This document shows positions 6,875-10,869 of a stretch of 10,869 bases of DNA, piece after piece. The DNA is from Deltaproteobacteria bacterium (lineage in GTDB: Bacteria > Desulfobacterota > Desulfobulbia > Desulfobulbales > BM004): assembly GCA_019312985.1 (NCBI GenBank), contig JAFDCC010000075.1, positions 1 to 10,869 on the forward strand, written 5' to 3'. Below the pieces are notes generated by a model. It searched no databases, had not been told where the DNA came from, and worked only from the letters and a program-made list of their open reading frames with translations. Each line of letters begins with the position of its first letter. Positions within the stretch are counted from its first letter, which is position 1. Made by a program: the position numbers and the translations under genes.

Positions 6875-6942
6875 AGCAGCATAATTTCTGAACGAGCATT
6901 CATTCATGAACCTTTGATGCGGCGGCAACAGGGATTTCTAAC

Positions 6943-6954
6943 AAGGAGCTCCTT
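6943..6954 (+). promoter_or_regulatory. Palindromic ribosome binding site of atpF'
   Basis: The Shine-Dalgarno AAGGAG is the left half of a perfect 12-base palindrome, AAGGAGCTCCTT, ending four bases before the ATG at 6959. GGAG to ATG is ten bases. This site decides the start: an upstream in-frame TTG at 6914 has no comparable site, and the ATG gives the expected N-terminus directly at the membrane helix. Confidence 0.6.
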
Positions 6955-6958
6955 TCAA

Positions 6959-7387
6959 ATGATTACCATTGACATTACGGTTCTGATCCAGATCATCAAT
7001 ATCCTCATCCTCATCGTTGTCATGAACATGGTCCTTTACAGGCCAGTCCGGACAATCCTTGCCAAACGAAAGGAAAAGCTCGCGGAGCTCGGTGATTCCA
7101 TTGAGACATTCAGGAAAAATGCCGAGTTGCGGAAGGAGGAGATAGCCCGGAAGCTCAATGAAGCCAGGAGCAGGGCCAAGGAGGAAATAGAAAAGGCCAG
7201 GGGTGAAGCCCAGGATGCAACGGCCGAGTCACTGGCAAAGGTGCGGCAGGAGACCCTGGCCGACAAGACCGGCCAACTCGAAGCGATACAGAAGGATTTT
7301 GTCGATGCCCGGCAGGAACTCGCAGGCGAGATAGACGGCTTTGCCGCCGATGTGGCTGCCAAAATACTGGGGAGGTCGATCTCATGA
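6959..7387 (+). CDS. atpF': ATP synthase Fo subunit b' (AtpF'/AtpX type)
   Basis: 142 residues from the ATG at 6959. One N-terminal membrane helix (about residues 6-26, rich in I, L and V) is followed by YRPVRTIL and a long charged, Ala/Glu/Lys-rich coiled coil to the C-terminus (FAADVAAKILGRS). This is the layout of the b/b' peripheral stalk subunit, which pairs with b to hold F1 against rotation at the inner membrane. It is first in the operon and lacks the longer N-terminus of the next gene, so I assign it b' and the next one b, as in organisms with a b-b' heterodimer. Its TGA overlaps the atpF start as ATGA, implying coupled translation and balanced b:b' production. The two stalk genes might carry swapped names in databases. 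Confidence 0.9.
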   Translation: MITIDITVLIQIINILILIVVMNMVLYRPVRTILAKRKEKLAELGDSIETFRKNAELRKEEIARKLNEARSRAKEEIEKARGEAQDATAESLAKVRQETLADKTGQLEAIQKDFVDARQELAGEIDGFAADVAAKILGRSIS

Positions 7388-7983
7388 AACACAACAATCT
7401 CCGGGCGAAAATCGGTGCCGCGCTTCTTGTCATGCTGGCGGTGACAACCCTTGCCGCCATTGCCTGCGCCTCAAGCGGCGAGGCCGGTGGCAGCCTCTCC
7501 CCGGCAAAGCTGAAGGATTTGCTCTGGCGGACACTCAACTTTGCCATTCTGCTGGTTGTCCTGGTAAAAGTCCTGGCCAAGCCGGTTGCCAACGGCCTCC
7601 GCGCCCGTCAGCAGGCAATCAGGGAGCAGTTCGCCGACCTGGAAGAACGCCGGGCTGAGGCGGACCTGGCCTACCAGGCCTATGAGGAAAAGCTGGCCGC
7701 CATCGACGGCGAGGTCAGTGATATAATCCAGGCCGCCGTTGCCGGGGGCGAAGCGGAAAAAGAGCGTATCATCGCCGAGGCCAACAGGGCGGCCGAAGAT
7801 ATCAAGAGACAGGCCGCGATGGCCATTCAGCACGAAGTGGCGGCCGCGAAACTGCGGCTGCGGGAAGAGGTCGCCGGCCAGGCTGTTGTCATGGCAGAGG
7901 AACTGATCAGGAAAAACCTGCAGGAGGCTGATCAGGAAAAAATAATTGAAAGTTATCTCTCAAGGGTAGGGACAATCCAGTGA
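7384..7983 (+). CDS. atpF: ATP synthase Fo subunit b with signal-peptide-like N-terminus
   Basis: 199 residues, longer than the roughly 156 of E. coli b. Residues 1-29 look like an export signal: basic start (KHNNLRAK), hydrophobic core (about 11-27), and an A-C-A site before SSGEAGG. A second hydrophobic segment (about 47-66, LLWRTLNFAILLVVLVKVLA) is the true stalk anchor, followed by KPVANGL and a charged coiled coil. The C-terminus (LIRKNLQEADQEKIIESYL) fits delta-binding b ends. As far as I recall, similar signal-like N-termini occur in atpF of Geobacter relatives. The extra segment may be cleaved, giving a mature protein with a short periplasmic N-terminus. GGGGAGG lies shortly before the ATG. 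It overlaps atpF' by ATGA and atpH by GTGA. Confidence 0.93.
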   Translation: MKHNNLRAKIGAALLVMLAVTTLAAIACASSGEAGGSLSPAKLKDLLWRTLNFAILLVVLVKVLAKPVANGLRARQQAIREQFADLEERRAEADLAYQAYEEKLAAIDGEVSDIIQAAVAGGEAEKERIIAEANRAAEDIKRQAAMAIQHEVAAAKLRLREEVAGQAVVMAEELIRKNLQEADQEKIIESYLSRVGTIQ

Positions 7984-8525
7984 GACAGACGATACTTGCG
8001 AAACGGTATGCCAAGGCCCTCTTTGCCGTCAGCCAGGAGGAAGCCACAAGTGAGCAGTACAGGGAGACCCTGAACGCTCTCGGCGAGTTCCTGAAGGCCT
8101 ATCCGGAGGCAATGGATGCCCTGACGAACCTGCTGTATCCCATGGAACTGCGGCAAAAGGTTATGGCGCAGTTGATCAGAGAGCTGCAGGCCGATAAGTT
8201 CTTGGCAAATTTTCTCAACTTGGTTGTGCAGAAAAAACGCGCTGACATTCTCCCGGAGATCGCTGCCGCGTTCCAGGCCCTGGTCGATGCCGACCGGAAT
8301 GTCAGCCGCGGCACCCTTGTTACGGCAACGGAAATATCAGGCGGGCTGCAGGGAAAGGTGCAGACCACCCTGGAAAATATTACGGGAAAAAAGGTGATTC
8401 TCACGACCGTGATCGACCCGGCAATCATTGGCGGCATTGTTGCGAAGGTCGGGGACCTGGTGATGGACGGGAGCATCAAAACACAACTTGCGGGTTTGAG
8501 TGAATCCATAAAGGGGAGTGAATAG
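7980..8525 (+). CDS. atpH: ATP synthase F1 subunit delta
   Basis: 181 residues, the usual length for delta (OSCP), which joins the peripheral stalk to the top of the F1 head. The N-terminal helical domain begins [13 protein letters not shown] (residues 5-17), the family's typical opening. The C-terminal signature [20 protein letters not shown] (145-164) is clear. The start is GTG (7980-7982), overlapping the atpF stop as GTGA, so its synthesis is likely coupled to b. A five-base gap separates it from atpA. No missing parts are seen. Confidence 0.97.
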   Translation: MRQTILAKRYAKALFAVSQEEATSEQYRETLNALGEFLKAYPEAMDALTNLLYPMELRQKVMAQLIRELQADKFLANFLNLVVQKKRADILPEIAAAFQALVDADRNVSRGTLVTATEISGGLQGKVQTTLENITGKKVILTTVIDPAIIGGIVAKVGDLVMDGSIKTQLAGLSESIKGSE

Positions 8526-8530
8526 GCACA

Positions 8531-10054
8531 ATGCAGATCAAAGCCGAAGAAATCAGTCAAATTATCAAGGGGCAGATCAAGGAATACGAAAGCAAAGTTG
8601 ATCTGAGTGAAACGGGAACGGTAATCTCCGTAGGTGACGGTATTGCCCGGGTGCATGGCGTTGAAAACTGCATGGCCATGGAGCTTCTGGAGTTTCCCGG
8701 CGGTATTCTCGGCCTGGCGCTCAACCTGGAAGAGGACAACGTCGGCTGCGCCATCCTGGGTGATGTCGAACATATCAAGGAAGGCGACATCGTCAAGCGG
8801 ACCGGCAGGATTGCCGAGGTCCCGGTGGGGCCGGCCATGGAAGGCCGGGTTGTCGACGGCGTCGGCCTGCCGATCGACGGCCTCGGGCCCATTGAAACCG
8901 ACGAAACCAGGAAGATAGAGGTCCTGGCCCCAGGGGTTATCGCCCGGAAATCGGTGCACGAACCCTGCTACACCGGCAGCAAGGCAGTCGATGCCATGAC
9001 ACCGGTGGGCCGCGGCCAGCGGGAACTGATCATCGGCGACCGCCAGATCGGCAAGACCGCCCTCTGCATCGATGCGATCATTGCCCAGAAAGAAACGGAC
9101 ATGCATTGCATCTACGTCGCCATCGGCCAGAAAAAGTCCACTGTCGCCCTGGTGGTCGAGGCCCTGCGCAAGCACGGTGCCATGGAATACACCACGGTCG
9201 TCTCCGCCTGCGCTTCCGACCCCGCCCCGCTGCAGTACATCGCCGCCTATTCCGGCTGCGCCATGGGCGAATACTTCCGGGACAACGGCCAGCACGCCCT
9301 GATCATCTACGACGATCTCTCGAAGCAGGCAGTCGCCTACCGCCAGCTTTCCCTGCTGCTGCGCCGTCCTCCCGGCCGCGAAGCCTACCCGGGCGACATT
9401 TTCTTCAACCATTCACGCCTGCTGGAGCGCGCCTCCAAGGTGAACGACGAGCTGGGCGCCGGCTCCCTCACCGCCCTGCCGATCATTGAAACCCAGGCCG
9501 GTGACGTTTCCGCCTACATTCCGACAAATGTTATCTCCATTACCGACGGCCAGGTCTACCTGGAGCCGAACCTCTTCTTTGCCGGCATCCGCCCGGCGAT
9601 CAACGTCGGTCTCTCGGTTTCCCGCGTCGGCGGCGCGGCCCAGGTAAAGGCCATGAAGCAGGTGGCAGGTTCGCTGCGCCTCGACCTGGCCCAGTACCGC
9701 GAACTCGCCGCGTTTGCCCAGTTCGGTTCCGATCTTGACAAGGCGACCCAGCAGCAGCTGAACCGGGGCGAAAGGCTCGTTGAGATCCTCAAGCAGCCGC
9801 AGTACCAGCCCCTGCCCATGGAAAAGCAGGTTGCCATCCTCTATGCCGGCGCCAGGGGCTTTCTCGATCCTGTTCCGGTGAACATGCTGGCCGAATACGA
9901 GAAGGAACTCTACGCCTATATAGAGCAGAAAGCCCCGGCTGTCTTTGACGGCCTGAAGGAGAAGCAGGAAATCGACAGCGACTTGGAAGAGCTGATGAAA
10001 AGCACGCTGAGCGCTTTCGGCGAAACATTCAAGAGCTCGAGGGGACTCAGCTAA
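8531..10054 (+). CDS. atpA: ATP synthase F1 subunit alpha
   Basis: 507 residues, slightly under the 513 of E. coli. It forms the alpha3beta3 head and carries the non-catalytic nucleotide sites. Visible motifs: N-terminal beta barrel (about 25-95), P-loop GDRQIGKT (169-176, with I where many have T), Walker B LIIYDDLS (257-264), the [12 protein letters not shown] loop (278-289), and the arginine finger in SVSRVGG (R365), which completes the beta catalytic site. The C-terminal helical domain is complete. Compared with E. coli, the segment after NDELGAG (305-311) lacks a short insertion, as in many bacteria. It has seven cysteines, none at a known functional position. AAGGGGAG (8511-8518), at the end of atpH, serves as ribosome binding site. 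Confidence 0.99.
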   Translation: MQIKAEEISQIIKGQIKEYESKVDLSETGTVISVGDGIARVHGVENCMAMELLEFPGGILGLALNLEEDNVGCAILGDVEHIKEGDIVKRTGRIAEVPVGPAMEGRVVDGVGLPIDGLGPIETDETRKIEVLAPGVIARKSVHEPCYTGSKAVDAMTPVGRGQRELIIGDRQIGKTALCIDAIIAQKETDMHCIYVAIGQKKSTVALVVEALRKHGAMEYTTVVSACASDPAPLQYIAAYSGCAMGEYFRDNGQHALIIYDDLSKQAVAYRQLSLLLRRPPGREAYPGDIFFNHSRLLERASKVNDELGAGSLTALPIIETQAGDVSAYIPTNVISITDGQVYLEPNLFFAGIRPAINVGLSVSRVGGAAQVKAMKQVAGSLRLDLAQYRELAAFAQFGSDLDKATQQQLNRGERLVEILKQPQYQPLPMEKQVAILYAGARGFLDPVPVNMLAEYEKELYAYIEQKAPAVFDGLKEKQEIDSDLEELMKSTLSAFGETFKSSRGLS

Positions 10055-10075
10055 ACAGCAGGATAAGGCAGAGCA

Positions 10076-10869
10076 ATGGCAAGTCTGAAGGATGTAAAAA
10101 CGAAAATCGGCGGTGTGAAGAAAACCTCACAGATCACCAGCGCCATGAACATGGTCGCGGCCGCCAAGCTGCGCGGCGCCCAGCAGAAAATGGAAGACTT
10201 CCGGCCCTACACGGAAAAATTCAACCAGGCCATGAGCAGTCTTTCCGCCAACATGGAAAGAGGCCGGTTCCCGCTTATGGAAAGCCGTGAAGTGGAAACG
10301 GTTGAAATCGTCATTGTCACCTCCGACCGCGGTCTCTGCGGCAGCTTCAATGCCAACATCTTCAAGATGGTCGAAAAGCTGGCGGCCGGCTACGAGGCAG
10401 AGGGCAAAAAGGTCTCCCTGGTCTGTGTCGGCAAAAAGGGCAACGCCTATTTCAGGAAATCGGGAAAAGTCCGGAAGGCCTACGTTGACATCATGGGCAA
10501 TTTTCAGATGTTCAATGCGAGGGCCATTGCCCAGGATGTTGCCGGAAATTTCCTGGGCGGCGACGCTGACCGGGTTGAGGTTGTCTATGGAAAATTCCAC
10601 AGCGTGGCGGTGCAGAAGCCCGAGGTCGAGGTCCTGCTGCCGGTGCAGCCCCATGAGGGGGCGGTGGAAGGAGAATCCGAGGCTGGAGGTGCTGCGGCCG
10701 GGGATTACATCTACGAGCCGAGCCCCACGGAAATCATGGACGTGCTGCTGCCGCTCTACATGAATGTCGTGATCTATCACGCCATGCTGGAGACGGGCGC
10801 CAGTGAGCACGCGGCCCGGATGACCGCCATGGATAACGCCACCCGCGCCTGCAAGGACATGATACAGGA
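10076..10869 (+). CDS. atpG: ATP synthase F1 subunit gamma (3' end cut off)
   Basis: The frame is open from the ATG at 10076 to the right edge, giving 264 residues; about 25-30 are missing if the length is typical. Gamma is the central rotor shaft. The N-terminal helix (MASLKDVKTKIGGVKKTSQI), the hallmark TSDRGLCGSFNANI (82-95), and the start of the C-terminal helix with EHAARMTAMDNATRAC (244-259) are all present. An Ala/Gly/Glu-rich low-complexity stretch at about 193-210 lengthens the loop before YIYEPSPTEI; variable loops are common here. It follows atpA by 21 bases, with AAGG (10065-10068) as a modest ribosome binding site. atpD and atpC are expected next. Confidence 0.98.
   Translation, partial: MASLKDVKTKIGGVKKTSQITSAMNMVAAAKLRGAQQKMEDFRPYTEKFNQAMSSLSANMERGRFPLMESREVETVEIVIVTSDRGLCGSFNANIFKMVEKLAAGYEAEGKKVSLVCVGKKGNAYFRKSGKVRKAYVDIMGNFQMFNARAIAQDVAGNFLGGDADRVEVVYGKFHSVAVQKPEVEVLLPVQPHEGAVEGESEAGGAAAGDYIYEPSPTEIMDVLLPLYMNVVIYHAMLETGASEHAARMTAMDNATRACKDMIQ

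Larger units (their letters stand above)
6593..6958. other. Intergenic region between alaS and the ATP synthase operon
   Basis: 366 bases. In order it contains a possible hairpin enclosing a ribosome binding site and ATG (6613-6642), a 67-codon small ORF (6633-6836), and a perfect 7-base-pair hairpin (6675-6691). A strong intrinsic terminator (6765-6799) and a short hairpin (6804-6817) follow. Last come an A-rich tract with a sigma70 promoter (6846-6874) and the leader of the atp operon with a palindromic ribosome binding site. It separates two transcription units. Confidence 0.7.

Noticed and set aside
6914..6958. N-terminal extension of atpF' from a TTG at 6914
   Set aside because: It would add 15 residues before the membrane helix with no good ribosome binding site; the ATG at 6959 has AAGGAG and gives the normal family start.
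7384..7470. AtpF as a lipoprotein
   Set aside because: The candidate lipobox AIAC lacks Leu, Val or Ile at -3; an ordinary signal-peptidase site after A-C-A is the better reading.
8099..9412. 437-codon minus-strand frame across atpH and atpA
   Set aside because: It lies opposite two well-defined ATP synthase genes and its composition (many H, D, G) is that of a reverse-strand shadow.

Overview
The window looks like an ordinary chromosomal stretch of a GC-rich, Gram-negative bacterium, most likely from the former Deltaproteobacteria (Desulfobacterota or Desulfuromonadota). This placement rests on the ATP synthase layout (b' and b subunits followed by delta, alpha and gamma, with no a or c genes in front), on a b subunit with an export-signal-like N-terminus, and on the general look of the proteins. 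It is an inference: there is no rRNA or other marker here that I could place precisely.

Left region (1-3340). The C-terminal ATPase domain of a histidine kinase runs off the left edge. It converges, with only 6 bases between stop codons, on a two-gene minus-strand operon. The first gene of that operon encodes a multidomain protein (CRP-like cyclic-nucleotide fold, two CBS domains, DUF294-type nucleotidyltransferase fold and its C-terminal partner domain). The second encodes a DEDDh 3'-5' exonuclease of the DNA polymerase III epsilon type, joined to the first by a GTGA stop/start overlap. The nucleotidyltransferase domain has lost its catalytic aspartates, so it is probably a sensor or regulator and not an enzyme. 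A structured intergenic region of about 317 bases separates this operon from a divergent plus-strand gene with a recognisable sigma70 promoter.

Middle region (3341-6958). A small isochorismatase-family cysteine hydrolase is followed after 42 bases by full-length alaS (alanyl-tRNA synthetase, 881 aa). After alaS comes a 366-base gap holding several hairpins. One is a strong intrinsic terminator, which separates alaS from a strong promoter (exact TTGACA) for the next operon. A 67-codon small ORF with a good ribosome binding site also lies in this gap but runs through the terminator.

Right region (6959-10869). The F1Fo ATP synthase operon reads atpF' (b'), atpF (b), atpH (delta), atpA (alpha) and atpG (gamma, cut by the right edge). 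atpD and atpC are expected beyond the edge. The first three genes are translationally coupled by 4-base overlaps. The Fo a and c subunits are not here and are expected in a separate locus. These products form the peripheral stalk and most of the F1 catalytic head.

I see no mobile elements, CRISPR arrays, tRNAs or rRNAs. The least ordinary items are the catalytically degenerate CRP-CBS-DUF294 protein with its exonuclease partner, and the small structures in the two intergenic regions. I do not see a convincing wholly new system.
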